Shown here: piece after piece, positions 12,884-27,365 of the stretch
Layout of the letters: the number at the start of each line of letters is the position of its first letter
Numbering within the stretch: the stretch's first letter is position 1
Assembly (NCBI GenBank): GCA_963580455.1
Contig: OY756970.1
Location: 16,554,001 to 16,618,000, forward strand
Source of the DNA: Euonymus europaeus
Lineage: Eukaryota > Streptophyta > Magnoliopsida > Celastrales > Celastraceae
Direction: 5' to 3'
DNA length: 64,000 nucleotides
The notes under the pieces: generated by a model
Told to the model about the DNA's origin: nothing
The model's database searches: none
What the model saw: the letters and a program-made list of their open reading frames with translations, nothing else
Translations under genes and position numbers: made by a program

Positions 12884-14657
12884 TAAATAGTTAAGATTAA
12901 AATCAATTTATATAAAGTCTATGATTTAGTTTAATGTTTAGAATTTAGTCTTAATTGACTACGACTACCAACAACTCCCCAGCTAAGGTGGTTAAGGCAT
13001 ATGCTTAAATTGGTGCTACTTATATTTTAGTCTTCCACTCCTCTTATTTTAAAACAAAAAGGTTTGGTCTTAATTATAGGTAATTTAAAATTAGTTTTAA
13101 TCCAATCCAATCTAATCTCTAAGTTGGTGATATTATTTACTAATAGTCTTTACCAAATCCCATGAACAGGGGCTTCCTCTTCAATCTTCATTCGCTCCCC
13201 ACCAATTGATTGATTAATGTCAACCTATATTGATCCCCATTTGCATGCACGTGTCAGCTTTTGAGTGTTTTATAATAGATCAAGTCTTACCATATATATA
13301 ATAAAATTAAATATATAAAGTACCAAGTAATATCATAAGTAGCTAGTACGTACTCGTAAACTTGGCAGCATATTCTTTCGAATAATCTAACTACCATCTC
13401 TTAAATGTACTAGCAAGAAAACAAATGGTTCTTCTATAGCCATTTCTTAAGATTCCAAACATATTAAAAATTCAAATTATCTTACTCGTAAACTCGTATT
13501 TTAATCTCTGAAAGTATATATTCATTTAGGGATCTTATCTCATTAGGCACTTTGACCCTATATAAGAAAGGTTAAGGTTAAGGTTAAGGTTAAGTTCATG
13601 TTCACACTACAGTTTTGATGACTAGATTATTCAATACCTCTTGATATAGACATTGACTTGAATTTTGGAGTGGAAATGAATCACGAAGGATCGCCTCTCT
13701 TTTCTTCCTTGTACAACCCTCTCAGCAGCTGATCACGTGTGGATCGTACAAATTTTTTGCATCTACAATTATTTTATATAGAATGCATTTTGCAAAGGTA
13801 ATGGTGCCCCACCATCAGAATGGTTGCCTAAAATGCTGGGAAACAAAGTCACATTATTCTCACTTTCACACACAATGAAAACGATGAAGAACAATAACAA
13901 AAAAGGTTTCGCGTATTGCAGTGTCTGCATCCTCTCTTTTTTTCTTTTTCTTTTTTTTATCAACAATATTCATTCTCCACCTCACAAGCCAGCATCAAGA
14001 AGTAGACACGCATTAATATATATATATATATATAATTCCCTCTCATGAAATTATTGTACTGTATCAAACTAATTATAAATATTTAACTTTATAAAAAACC
14101 TTATTTTCTTGAACCAAAAATTATATAGAAGAGGGACCATATGCGTTGGCACAAGTACATTTATACTACTTTTTTAAATATATAATTAAATGACCGTTAT
14201 ACCCCTTCTCCAAACATTGAGGAGTGACAGTAGATCGCTGGAGTTTGGAATTTGGATTGATGCAATGACTCGTGATGTGTCCCAGATTAAAAACGTAGGC
14301 CTTCTAAGCAACAGGGGGTACAAATGTCTTTTTTCCTCTAGTCTTATCCAGAATCAGTGGGAGCCACTGAACATGCCACCCGGGGTGCTTCTGCTTGAGT
14401 AATCACAATGCTATAGGATGCTTTGATAACAATGGGATAGGTGGGCCTCCCAATGCTATATGATGCTTGATAACAATGTATGATTAAGTACGGTCAGTAC
14501 CATAACTAGCAAAGATTCTTCCTCTTAGAGGCAGACATCTTCCTTGATGACCGCTTGATCTCTCCCATCGGTGGATGAAACTTCCATTAATTGAAGATCG
14601 ACTTTGACAATTCTTACACAATCTTTTGAAACTGCATCTAATTTTTTTCCATTATTG
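12884..14657. other. AT-rich intergenic stretch
   Basis: No gene seen. There is a four-unit GGTTAA hexamer run at about 13568-13594, a short TA run near 14017-14034, and ordinary AT-rich sequence otherwise. Confidence 0.6.
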
Positions 14658-14946
14658 TTGGGATAAGTATTGTAGAAGCCTTCACTCTCGGAAATGGATC
14701 GATTAAGCTCTCATACTTTTTTTGGGTCTGTTTAGGCTTCACTACTTTGAATAATGGTCTAAACAAGCTTTTTATCATTTTGTGTCATAACGGTGTTGTC
14801 TTGACAGTTAACTCTATGATGTGTATATGTGATGTGGCATACACATGACAAAAAAAGTAGAGGGACTTAATAGATGAAGGAAAAAAAAAACGAGAGTTTA
14901 ATGACCCGTTTTCGAACATAGAGGGACTTCTACGATACTTCTCCAA
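14658..14946. mobile_element. Short non-autonomous element with about 50-bp imperfect inverted repeats
   Basis: The left arm from 14658 (TTGGGATAAGTATTGTAGAA...) matches the reverse complement of the right arm ending at 14946 (TTGGAGAAGTATCGTAGAA...) over roughly 50 bp, including ATTAAGCTCTCAT versus ATTAAACTCTCGT. The centre is unique and non-coding. Both flanks contain ATTATT, but a 9-bp duplication is only 6/9 matched. Long inverted repeats suggest a Mutator-like MITE, which is inference. Confidence 0.6.
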
Positions 14947-15474
14947 GTATTATTTGAATGATTTTGAAAGTATATCAAAGCTTGGACTTGGGTCAATCAT
15001 TTTCTTCTTCCATAATTTTTCGATGATGAAGAAGGTTTTCATTGAAAGTATAAATACGAGGGCAAGTAATAGAATACAAATATATAAGTACCAGTATTCA
15101 TCATGTTTCAGGTTATCAAACCCACGTCTATTCTAACTACATATATTCTTATTGTTTTGCCTACGTTAATACATAATATACCTATTTATAGAAAGAAAAA
15201 AGGTGGAAGAGTATATTTCAAATGAATCAATCAAATCCTCCATTAATTTGGAATGATTTGATTTGATACTACCTGTAAATCATGTCGATCAATCCTAAAT
15301 TCTTCATTGATATTCATGAGGTTCATTTTATTGGGTGTTGAATCTGAAAATAATCTATAAAATTCTACCAAATCTTTTGACATGTTCATTCAGAGTTCAT
15401 GTTACTATTTTAAACAATGACATTAGAAACAATATAATTGTCATATTTTCTTTTTCTTTCTCTTAGATTTTTAT
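14947..15474. other. AT-rich intergenic stretch
   Basis: Nothing recognisable; short frames only. Confidence 0.5.
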
Positions 15475-16078
15475 GATCTCTAAATCCTAAATTCTAAACA
15501 TTAAAACATTAAATAGTACCATGGAAACAAATTATGATCTTATATAGCATAACATATTATGATCTCAAATTAGTAACATTGAAATAGTAACATATATATG
15601 TACGATCTCTAAATCCTAAATTATGAATCCTAAATCCAAAATCTTAACCCCTAAACTCTAAACCCTAATCAGTAACATTGAAATGGATTATGATCTTAGA
15701 TCTCATAACATATTATGATATCAAAACACTAATATTAAAATAGTAACATATAGTTTGATCTCAGATTTGTATGATATCTAAACTTTAAACTATAAATCCC
15801 AAACTATAAAACCCTAAATTCTAAATCCTAAATAGTTATATTGAAAAATATTTTGATCTCAGATCTCAAAACAATAACATTGAAATAGTAACATATAACT
15901 ATAAGATCTCAGATCTATACAATCTCTAAATCCTAACCTATAAACCTTAAACCGCAAACTCTAAATCTCCTAAACCATAAACCCTAAACAGTAATATCAA
16001 AATAGAATGTGATCTTAAAAATCATAACAAATTATAATATTAAAACAATAATTTTGAAACAGTAACATATAACTATAC
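15475..16078. repeat. Four-unit tandem repeat (about 130-170 bp) with telomere-like CCTAAA words
   Basis: Units start near 15475, 15604, 15773 and 15921. Each begins with a GATCTCTAAATCC-like phrase, passes through a cluster of degenerate CCTAAA words, then ATTGAAATAGTAACATATA. The units are diverged and vary in length. The full plant telomere heptamer CCCTAAA occurs only now and then, so this is a local satellite-like array, not a telomere. Confidence 0.7.
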
Positions 16079-18076
16079 GATATCATATATGAACTCAAAT
16101 TATGATATCAGATCTAACAAGATGAAGACGAAGAATTTATTTTAATTATGCTTCCAAATTTGATCTCAGATCTCAAATCTAACAAAAAAAAGAAGAAGAA
16201 AAATAATGACAAATATTAGATATAGGTATTTCTTAGATTTATGTCTATTGATAAATAATGACAAATATGAGATTATATAAAATATTAATTTTTAAAAGAG
16301 ACACTTATGTGGAAAATAGGTAGGTACTTATGCGAAAAAGTTTTGTTTAGTTGGACATTTGTGTCCAACTTTAACCACATGGACACTTCTGTAATTTTAA
16401 TGCACCAAATTTTTTTTTAAAAAATGAAAAATTTATAAATGTGCAACATTTAGTATGAAAATTCAACAACATATTTTTTATTTGAAACAAAAATTAAATT
16501 CACTACGATCTAAAATTAAATGTCTTGAGTACTCATATATCTGACGATCTAAAATTGTCATGCATTTTTCATAATAAATTTGATTTTTCCCCCAACAAAA
16601 AATATAGACCGTTGAATTTGTCATACTAAATACTATACATTTATGAGTTTTTTAGATTTTGTTTTTTAAAAAATAGTGCACCGCCATATTAAAATAGTTT
16701 TTTTTTGAGAATTTCATGTGATATATATATATATATATATATATTATTTTAGGTAAAATAAAGATGTTTATTCGATCCAATCACGAATCTCACGAAGCTC
16801 TTGTTGTCGAAACTAGATCAATTGTAATCTTGAACCTCGAGTTTGAGTACCATCCCCTTCCCCTTATTAAAAAAGAGAGTTATTCGATCCTATCAAATGA
16901 CTAAAATTAAAACTTATTTAAAGACACTTATTTTGGTTTGATCAAATCGATCTAATCAACGGTGTATTTTATTTTTGTCCTAAACAAAAACCAATTTCTT
17001 ACCAAACGAGACATACAAAGTTTTGATTTTATATTTAACAGTCCATGATTGACATGTATTGTTCATGCTAAAACTTGATTTTTATTTTAGACAAAAATAT
17101 ACCGTTGAACTCATATAAATGATCATAAAATAAATATAATATTTTAAAAATATTCAATGGAATATCTATTTATCTATTTATTACCTTAGGTAAAACAGGG
17201 TCTCAAGAAGGCACATATGTTGCCATGTCATCTTGATTGTTGGGGGTTAAATGTCACATAATATTATGTTTGTATGAGAAATAGGATGAAATACCTCATT
17301 GTATAGACCTCAAAAATATAAATATTGTGTTGATTTTATAGTTATTATTGTGAACACTTATGAGTCTTATCATCGATGAAATTATGTTGTTATTAATATT
17401 TATCGCTTATAAAGAGACAAATTATTTTATTCTTAGACGAACCTTATTGTATCATATCAACGCTCTAATTCTTAATTAGATAATTTAGATTTCTTTATAT
17501 AGTAATAATAATAATACAGCGATTATTCAGTCATCAATTTACTAAGAACAACTCTAATTAGTGCGAGCATATATACTACTAATTAAGATTACAGCGGGCC
17601 GCCGTGGCTGCCGGGAAAAGAACTACAGCGGACCTGCCATCATCTCGTGTCCTACAAGAGCATACATTATTATTTCCTCAATAAAAAAATAAAAATAAAA
17701 AATTATGTTTTATACTATATAATAAAAGCAGTTGAGATTTGATAAACTTCAGTAAAATCCACGTCTGCGTGAATCAGTGGTGCTATCTGCCACCGTAAAC
17801 ATTCCATTTTCTATTTTCCTCTTCCGCAAGAGAGAGGGATTCGCAGTTCTTCATAGACAGTCACGGCACCAGAAAACAACTCCCCTCATATTATAAGTCT
17901 GTTTATTATAAAAAAAATTTAATTCTCTTTTCCCCGATTTCTGTTCAAATTCTTCATATAAAGCCTAAACCTGGTGCCCTTTCTGGTTGCTTCTCACGAA
18001 TATACCAATTATGCTGAAAAATCCACAGCGTTTCCTTGCTACGTTGTTTGGCTGATAATTTCCTCTCGTTTTTTCA
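16079..18076. other. AT-rich intergenic stretch and kinase promoter region
   Basis: A TA microsatellite lies at about 16722-16744. A possible TATA box (CATATAAAG, near 17957) precedes the kinase start by about 120 bp. Nothing else is recognisable; the array repeats fade out just after 16078. Confidence 0.5.
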
Positions 18077-21000
18077 ATGGTGGTGATGGAGGAGAATGAG
18101 AGTTGCGGGAGTAGAGTGGCCGATACGTCGTCATCACCTGTTCATAGGCGGCAGCAGAGGCAGAAGCTTGACGTGTACAATGAGGTGCTCCGTCGACTCA
18201 AAGAGTCCGACAATGAAGAGGCCAATCGGCCTGGCTTCGAAGAAGATCTTTGGTCTCACTTTAATCGACTCCCCGCTCGGTAACTTTACCTTCCTCTTGA
18301 ATATTGCATGTTATATGTAGATTCAATTATATTCTGGATTTTAGATTCAGTCTCTGGATGCATTGAATATTTTTTCGAAAAGATTAATGGCTACTCTTTG
18401 GATATGGATTTTTCTTAATCATTGGTGTTGCATATATTCCTTGCACAGCTACTTACATACACAAAACTCAAGCATATCATTTAGTCATGGTTACTGCTTA
18501 GTGGTCTTGGTCACCGCATTGTTTTACTTTTATTTTAAAGTCTCTTTTATTTAGATTTCATTTTTGCTAGATTGGGAGCGATTTTAAGATGGCTTTGCTT
18601 CTTTATATTTCCTGGATTCGTCTGTTTGTCTTTTTCATATCTATTTGTTGTTTGTTAACTGCAGGTATGCATTGGATGTGAATGTAGAGAGGGCAGCAGA
18701 TGTTCTTATGCACAAGCGCTTATTGCATTTGGCTCATGATCCCGACAATAGACCTGCAATTGAAGTGCGACTTGTCCAGGTGAGTTGATTTAGTAGATTT
18801 ATCGCCAAGTATTGAGGATACTGGCAGCTGATATGCCTATTAACATCCATGGTGAGAAATTCTTAGGGTTAAAAGTACTAGAAAATTATTAATAGGGCAA
18901 CTGTGAATTTCATATGTGACATAAATCTTGTCTATATTCATGAATAACTGTTGTAATATTGAATTCAATGAGTAGTCACAATTTCACTTTCTTGCTAGAA
19001 CTTACCAGTATGAAGAAAACACCTTTACGAGGGTAGCTTTATTTTCTTGAATGGCATTGAATAATTTTGGATTAGATTGATGGCCATGCGGAAGAAACTG
19101 CCCTTCCTTGGCAGTCATTGACTTTTTTTTACTTCTTTTGTTGTGGTTGAAACAGTGTTTGACTTGGATAAATTAGCTGCTATCTAGTTTTTACCGAGCT
19201 TGTTTTCTTATTTCATTAAGTTATTTTGAAAAACAAGCTTTATTAGTTGAATACGTGACAGGAGAATTCTGAATTCTGGTAAAATATAGGCACATCTTTC
19301 CAGTAAATGAAATGAGAGAACTGGCTCTTCTGGATGTGTTTTTACAATGGGTGAAATTATCAATTCTAATAATTCACTACCTCATATTCACACATTGTTA
19401 TGTTTTGATTATCGTTGCATTATCAATTTATTAATTACGGTTATCTTTGTTAGAAGTAACTTAACCACGAATTTTCTGGTGACTTTATTTTTTAGCATTG
19501 AATATAAAGTTACGGATTATGTTGAGTGAAAAACGAGCAAGGTAAAAGCTCATATTATGGGCTATTGAAACTCTTCTGTGGTGTTACAGCTGTTGATGCT
19601 TCCCAATGTGTAAAACTCATGTAATTGCAGTGGGCACCAATGCTAATCATATCATTTTATACCTGAAATTCAAGTGCTAACTGCAAATAGAGAAGATCTT
19701 TAACTTTTATGATAAAGTGTATAATTGAGAAGCTCTTGTGCATAGTTATGGCTTACTCCGCGTCACTTGCATTAGGTGAAAGGTTCCATTCCCCCTTCCC
19801 TGGGTCCCGAAAAATTAATAATAAAATGTTTTATAAAAAAATGATAGTGTATGCTTGCTGTTTGTTCCATGCTTATAAGTGGCAATTTTCCCATACTGGA
19901 ATAGGAACATCTGTTGCTGCACAAGCTTTTTGTGAAACTATTATTGGGTTTCCTTAGGTTTAATTTGTTTTAGCATGTATCATAATCATTATATGGTTCG
20001 TTGCATTTCCATTGCAATATGAAATTGCTCTCTTATGGCAGGTTCATCATATATCCGATTCCAACTCAGCTGATTCTGTGCTTTCAGATCTTCCCGCTGA
20101 AGAATCTCCACAACCCAAGAGCAGACTGAGGTGTGATTCTTACTATCAGAATCTAATTATTTTTGTTGAAACCCTCATAAATCTTAATTCTTACGAATTA
20201 TGATAGCTATCTGTGCATATTTTTCATTTGGCTGTATAGTCTACATTAATTGCTTTATATTCTGTCAAGTTTTGTTCTTGAACTATTATCCAAATTATTG
20301 CTGACTTCTTAGGCTGGATTTTTAATCATCAGTGCACATCCACCACCTGCTTTTGGTTCATCGCCTAATCTTGAAGCCCTTGTACTTGAAGCAAATAAAT
20401 CTGAAGATCAAGATGGGGATAGATCTGTACATGCTAACTCACAATATTCTCGGTAACTATTTTCATCCAGAAATGTTCTTAGGCTATTGCTGGCAGAAAT
20501 TCTTGATGCTGTCTAGTTAAATAGGTTATGGTTTGTCTTGCGTAAATTTGTAAAGTACTTTTTAAGTTTGACTGTCCTTTTTATCCGGTTCAAAGAAAAA
20601 AGAAATGAAGGTTACTTAGAACACTTATGCCTCAACTAGTTATTTTTTTCTTTCTCCTCCTTGATACTCATTAAGCAGTGGGACACCAATACTTGCTCGC
20701 ATGCCACATATTATGAAGATGAAACCTAGTGGATTCTTAAAATAGTGGATTCTTAGAGCAGTATTTGAAAAGCAGTTATGAAGTGCCTTTTCCATGCATT
20801 TTTTGTTGCTTTGTAAGAAAAGTTTTTTGATGCCTTATTGTAGATTTGAGCTCGCTCTTAAGAAAGAGGAAAATAGAAGGCTATTTGTTTCACTAAATCT
20901 CACATAAGTTCTTATTCATTGGCATGCTATCATCACCTGGACCTCAATCCAGTTACTTACATTGTCTTACTTCTTCTGTCATGTTTGTTACAAATGATCA

Positions 21001-24000
21001 ATGCAACTAGTTTAATGGTTTTTTTAAAACATAAATCTAAGCTTATTGTCTAAATTTCAAAGCATATGGTTTGAATGACATAAAATACTTAAGGGTGTAA
21101 AATTTTGATTCTTGTTTCTACTGGTCGTGTTAGAAAGTTATTACGTGTTCTTTATATATTACTTTGTTTCAATTTAGCTATCTGGAAAATCTTCGAAGTT
21201 TGAACAACTAGTTTCTCCATGGCCAGTGGGATAAAAATATAATTTGCTAATTTTATATGATAGAAGTTTATACAGTTTTTGCTACTTCATTAAATTGTAG
21301 GCCCCTGCATGAAATTACTTTTTCAACAGATGACAAGCCGAAGCTTCTCAGCCAGGTAAGTGATAGGATTGCCCTTCAAAGTAAAGATAGAATGTGGTTT
21401 TGAAAATGTTTTATCATGAACTTGGAAAGTCATATTCTTTATTGATTTCTTGTTTCATTTGAAATATTGTTTTGCGAAAAGTCATATAAGGTTGTTAACT
21501 CTCCAGTTTGTTACATTCAATGAATGCTTGTAAGTTGTAATGTAACTATAGTTAATTCTTAACATGAGTAGGTTGACTGATGCTATAAATTCTGAAGAGG
21601 TAGTTTTTATGGGAATTGTGCTTGTTATGCTTCATTTTGTTTTTAAAATGAGATTTAAAATGATTTTGCTTGCCCACTATCTCTGTGTTTGTGAGTGGGG
21701 TGTGTGTGTGCAACTGTGCATGCTTAAGTGCATCCACCAATGCCTGTGCTTAAGCTTTAGATGCATGTTCACATGTTTTGAGCTGATGACACTTTACTTA
21801 TGGATCATCTAGTTTAGTACCTTGTACGATTTTCAAGTTAGCTTGCGTGTTAAATTTTCAATTACAAGCTCTTGATAGAACTTCAAGTATGCGAAGAATT
21901 TCGTTGCAAGTACTCCTATGAAGTCTCCTCTCCCACTTTGATTTTATCACACTATTCTTGTGCAAAATTGCAGTTAACATCCTTACTTGCTGAGATTGGC
22001 CTGAACATCCAAGAAGCGCATGCTTTTTCCACAGCTGATGGTTACTCTTTAGATGTTTTTGTGGTTGATGGTTGGCAATATGAGGTACTCTCTATTTTCT
22101 TAACTAACTTTTCATTATTTATAGGAAACAAGGGTGATTCAACAACACTGTAGACTGGGAGAGTTTTGTTTTCTATTCATCATAAATTTGTTGAATATAT
22201 AAAAAAAATTTCGAGCTTTGAGTTTAATCAATTATTTGAGTCTGGAATACTCTTGTTTAATTGGAAGCTAAGAAATCTGTATTTTTTTGTTTTGCTTCCT
22301 TAGCATATAGCGTTTCCATTTTTAGCACTTCAGTAGGAAATAAATATATTTTGGCTCATTTGAAGTGCAATGTCAAACCCACATGGTATTGGAAAATTCA
22401 GGAAACGGAACGGCTTAGAGCTGCATTGGAGAAGGAAGCCTTGAAGATTGAGGTAATTACCATTACTCGTCTTTTGTGCTTTAATTACGCACGGAATTCA
22501 AACTGCAAGCAGCACTGCAGCACAGTATTTTTTTGAAGTTATTTTTTTGGCTTTGTCCAGTTTCTTTCATTGATATGAAATATATAAGGATAATTTTCAA
22601 GTATCTTGTAAATTGATTCTACTAGTGTGAAAAAAATACCAATTGAACTGGGGTTTTTCTTCAAACCACAAGGAGTTGGGCCAACTATTCTATCAAATGA
22701 GATTGTGCATGTTTCCCATCTCTTCTCGAGAAAGAAGTCAACTATTTCTTTGAAAAATTGTGCTCAATTTCAAATGTGGCAGTTCGATTATTGTGTAATT
22801 CATGTTCTAGAAAGGATTGTCGGTTTCTGCCAAGTCATTCTGTTTTCAATACAGTTAAAAGTCCCTAAAAAGGATGATCAGATGGCCTGATATGCATTGC
22901 GAAGTTTACCGCAATGCATTATATGTTCTGTAATTGAAATCACTACATGACATGTTTATTTTGGGAGAGGATAGCAGTATTAGGTACTGGCCAGAGTACT
23001 ACTGTTGGCCATACCATGTCATGCTGGGTTTCTGTAGTCATTGGGCATATAATGAAATATGGGCGAGAGTTAACATGGCTACTCCAAAGGATGAGATGAA
23101 AATTTTGCAGTTGACCCTGATCAAATTGGTGTTCAAGGCTTTGTTTGTTGTCTTGACTAGGGGTTTGGTTTTGTTGGCTCGGAATCTTCCTTATATACTG
23201 TATAATTGGTATCGACCTGTTCTATAATCTATTCTACTAGTGGGTTTTTTATGAATTTCCTGTATTGTCATCACGCACACCAGCAATTCTCATTGATTGG
23301 ATAGTCTTACAACTAAATTGCAGCATGCTACTTGAAATATTTGAATTTGCTACAAAAAAGTAATACATTTTCTGAATTTTTTTCTTGGAATAATTAATTA
23401 TGCCCTAGATTATATTCATTTGATTCAAGGCCTTGGAAGTTCTCTTTTGGGATAAATGGTTTTTCTAGATCTCTTTGCCCATCTATATCAAGTTTTTTCT
23501 TTGACGACTGGTCTGTGACTGATAACTTTTCATTCTGATTTTTAGGGAGTTCCTTATGTAAAGAACCGGTTGTGCTTTTATTTTTTTATTGATTTTTCCC
23601 CATGCTTTCATGCTTTATTCTAAAATTTCTTCTCCATTTCACTTTGAATGGTTGCTTTGCAGAACCAGGCCTGGCCTGTTCCTAGTTCATACTCTCCATC
23701 CAGGGAAAATGAACAAGCTGGATTACAATCTGATACTAATCACATACCAAATCACATACCAATACCTAATGATGGGGCTGATGTATGGGAAATTGACACT
23801 AAACACTTGAAGTTCGAGAACAAAGTTGCATCTGGGTCATATGGCGATCTGTAAGCTCACTGCACGATAGACAGAAGTGGTTATTGTGGGTATACTGTCA
23901 ATAAACTATCTATTTGACCTATGCAGGTACAAAGGCACATATTGTAGCCAGGAAGTAGCTATAAAGGTCCTCAAGCCTGAACGTGTAAATACAGATATGC

Positions 24001-26900
24001 AAATAGAATTTGCTCAGGAGGTTTTTATAATGAGGTTTGTGAAATTTTATATTTGTACTAGTTATCTGTTAACCAGATTGTAGGATCCAAAGCAATTATG
24101 GATATTTTTCACGTAAGATTAAAACAATTTAACAATGGATAGTGATATAAAAGCGAAAACTGCAAACAAATAGACAACGTAATTTGTATGGAATACTTAT
24201 GTGTATATACTGTGAACTAGACAAGATTTTCATACTATTATTCTTTGAAGATCAATCTATATAGAAATTTTGCTGCAATTATTTCATTCGAATCAACAGT
24301 ATATTTTTGTGTCTTTATCAACATTCCATTCCAGCTTGTTGGTCTTTCATATTCTTGAATAAATTTCTTAAGTTATCTGCAATGTATGGGCGTGCATATA
24401 TATTCTAAAATAATGAAAAAAAAATCTTCCACTGTTTGTTAGTTTTGAACTTGTAAATCGTTTATTGAAATTGCAGAAAAGTTCGGCACAAAAATGTTGT
24501 ACAGTTTATAGGTGCATGTACCAAGCCTCCAAGTTTATGCATTGTAACAGGTAAATACAAAGACGTTTTAAAGAGATACAAAAATGGGATTTAAATTTTC
24601 TCGTGTTTAATTTTACTACTCGTTACTGTTTCCTTCATGGCTCCATTTCAAGTTTCTAATTTTCTCGTATTTGCTTTTGTTATTCCATTAATATAGAATT
24701 TATGTCTGGTGGAAGTGTGTATGACTACTTGCACAAGCATAAAGGTGTTTTTAAGCTGCCAACCTTACTGAAGGTAGCAATAGATGTTGCTAAAGGGATG
24801 AACTACTTGCACCAAAATAATATTATTCACAGAGATTTGAAGGCAGCCAATCTTCTTATGGATGAAAATGAAGTAAGTTGCTTCCCCCACCCCCATTTTG
24901 CATTTTCAATTATGTCAATCTTATCCCCCCCCATGCTCATAGTTATTTCCTTAATTATTGCGTTCGATTTCAGGAAAGCAGTAGATATACGATGAAGAAT
25001 TTTCCTTTTACACTACTATGAGATTATGCTGTAATTTCGTACTTTTGCCTAATGAACTTGAAGATTGTTACTCTTCCTACCTTTCAATGCTTACATTATT
25101 GATTTCAGTTGTCCTTTGGTCTGAAAGTGAAATTATTGCATTGCTATTCCTAAGTCTCATATTTAATTTTGTCTTTTCTGAAGTAGACAAAAACTGTGTA
25201 TCTGTGAATGCTGATGCGCTTTCCTGGGAAAAAAATGACGGTCTCTTGGTTTCAGGTCCAAAATATGGCTCATCTGTACTAGTAATCGTATAACTTCCCC
25301 AATATTGAAAATTATTTGCATGCTCATCTCACTTGTAAAAAATCGGTGGAAAGTTAAAAAAAAAAAAACAGTTTTGGGGCCTTCATCTCTTATTGTGCAA
25401 CATATCATGTTGTAAATAATGGCAGTTTTAAACTAGAAGGTGCTGCACATGTAGTAACATACTAACATATAATGTTAGCAATTTTAATTATATTTTTCTA
25501 AGTACACGGGAATTTCCATGGCATCTCTGTTTCCTATGTGTCTGCAAAAGAACTGCAGTTTTAAACTAGAAGGTGAGCCACTTGCAGTAACATATCATGT
25601 TACAATTTTAATTATATGTTTTTTAAGTACACAGGATTTTCCACCGCATCTCTATTTCCTATGTTACTGCAAGTGGTTTACCTTTTCATTCAACCATCCT
25701 CATTTCAGGTGGTTAAGGTTGCTGATTTTGGTGTTGCTAGAGTGAAAACACAATCTGGAGTCATGACAGCAGAAACAGGGACGTACAGGTGGATGGCTCC
25801 AGAGGTGAACCTTTTTTTATCTTGAGCCTTGAGCTCTATTAAGTTGTTTGCAAGTGTTCCATGCGTACGAATACCTTTACTCTTTTTGTCAGTTGGTATA
25901 TGTACCAAATTTTGAGGAGAATCCTCTGTATAAATAAAGCTGCTCCATAGGTAGCGTTCTGGTTACTGAATTTGATTAGAATTCTCCTCGGCATCTCTGT
26001 TTCCCATGATGCACATGCTCATTTTTCTTAATCTAATAGTACATACATGTTGTTCATTAGTTTTCTTTGATGTAATTGCTATGCATCTTCAAGTTGGCTA
26101 TGATTTTTTGGTTGTAGTTGTTTCAGATTTCTCATTGGTTATGGATCTCACTAATATCTTACAAAAGTTCTTTTTCATTTAAGGTTATAGAACACAAGCC
26201 CTATGATCACAAGGCTGATGTTTTCAGTTTTGCAATTGTCTTATGGGAGTTGCTAACTGGAAAGGTATTAGCTTTAGTTTCCATTGCTTAACTGAAAACT
26301 TGAATTTTTGTTTCCGTTATTTATGATTTACTTGTCTGGGTTCAGCTTCCTTATGAATACTTGACGCCACTACAAGCAGCTGTTGGCGTAGTCCAAAAGG
26401 TACATGAATTATTCTTGAACATTAGCTGAATCTATTTGTCCACATTGACACGTTTTGACTGTTTTTAAGGCAGGTATTATGGCCTATAGCCCAAAATTGA
26501 ACCTAAAAAATAAATAAAAATTATGCGAGCAAGCTGCTAACTTTAACCGACATAATTTCAGGGTTTACGACCTACAATCCCAAAACATTCCCATCCAAAA
26601 CTCACCGAGTTGCTTGAAAAATGTTGGCAGCAAGATCCAACACTCAGACTTGACTTCTCTGAAATTTTGGGGATTCTGCAGCAAATAGCCAAGGAGGTAT
26701 GTTGTATCCTTGTCAAGCTCCCCTTTCATGCATGTATTTGATTGTATACATGTATTTGTTTACTATGTTTTATTATATGTATATATTATATAGATAATTT
26801 CTAACACAATTATAAACAGGTTGGGGGGGAGGTGGATGATAGGCGAAAGGAAAAGTCATCAGGGGGATTTCTGTCTGTACTCAGGCGGGGCCACCACTGA
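18077..26900 (+). CDS. STY46: ACT-domain serine/threonine/tyrosine protein kinase (STY8/STY17/STY46 type)
   Basis: Sixteen exons: 18077-18279, 18665-18779, 20042-20130, 20333-20452, 21301-21355, 21974-22084, 22402-22452, 23663-23850, 23927-24034, 24477-24550, 24697-24872, 25709-25804, 26184-26264, 26346-26399, 26562-26696 and 26820-26900. All are GT-AG and join to 578 residues, close to Arabidopsis STY46. Residues about 176-249 are an ACT domain ([20 protein letters not shown]). The kinase domain starts near 297 with a glycine-rich loop ([11 protein letters not shown]), the ATP-binding Lys is K324 (VAIK), the catalytic loop HRDLKAAN is at 416-423 and DFG at 436-438, so it should be active. 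Arabidopsis relatives are cytosolic and phosphorylate transit peptides of chloroplast precursor proteins; that role is taken from the family. A second ATG three codons in (MEENESC) could serve as start. Which STY paralogue this is stays uncertain. Confidence 0.93.
25423..25674. repeat. Tandem duplication in kinase intron 11
   Basis: CAGTTTTAAACTAGAAGGTG and the next roughly 120 bp (GTAACATA..., TTTTAATTATAT..., GCATCTCT-TTTCCTATG) occur at 25423-25553 and again at 25555-25674. A shorter piece (GGCATCTCTGTTTCC) recurs near 25990 in intron 12. Confidence 0.75.
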
Positions 26901-27334
26901 CGATGACAGGAGTTTTCAAAAAGTGGGTAACCCAAAATGACCTCATGACAGCAATCTTGGGATTTCATTATGAATATTTTTTTAGCTGATTTTGGATCAA
27001 CACTGTACAGTATTTCCCAAATGTCGATTTTTTGCGTTTATTTTTCTCCCTTTTCTTGTTTATCCTTTCTGGTTGATTTGTTATATCTTTCCCCACCCCC
27101 TTTTATAATCTCTTTCTCATGCTATTTAGTATCCCTAATGGGTGTTTAAGGGATGCTGATATGGATGAGCTTTGTCACTGGGATATGGATGACATTTTAC
27201 TCGAGGATAGAAATATATTTGATTTTAGAAATTTGGTAACATTTCAAGTGTTGGAGACTCAGATTGATGACATTGTAATATTATATTTGTGATATAGTAA
27301 TATATATCATTGAATACCTATTAACTACTATATT

Positions 27335-27365
<31 letters not shown>

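Noticed and set aside
13568..13594. GGTTAA hexamers as telomere repeats
   Set aside because: The plant telomere unit is TTTAGGG; this is a simple local microsatellite.
22934..23227. 97-codon plus-strand frame in kinase intron 7
   Set aside because: It lies between well-supported exons and has no family resemblance.
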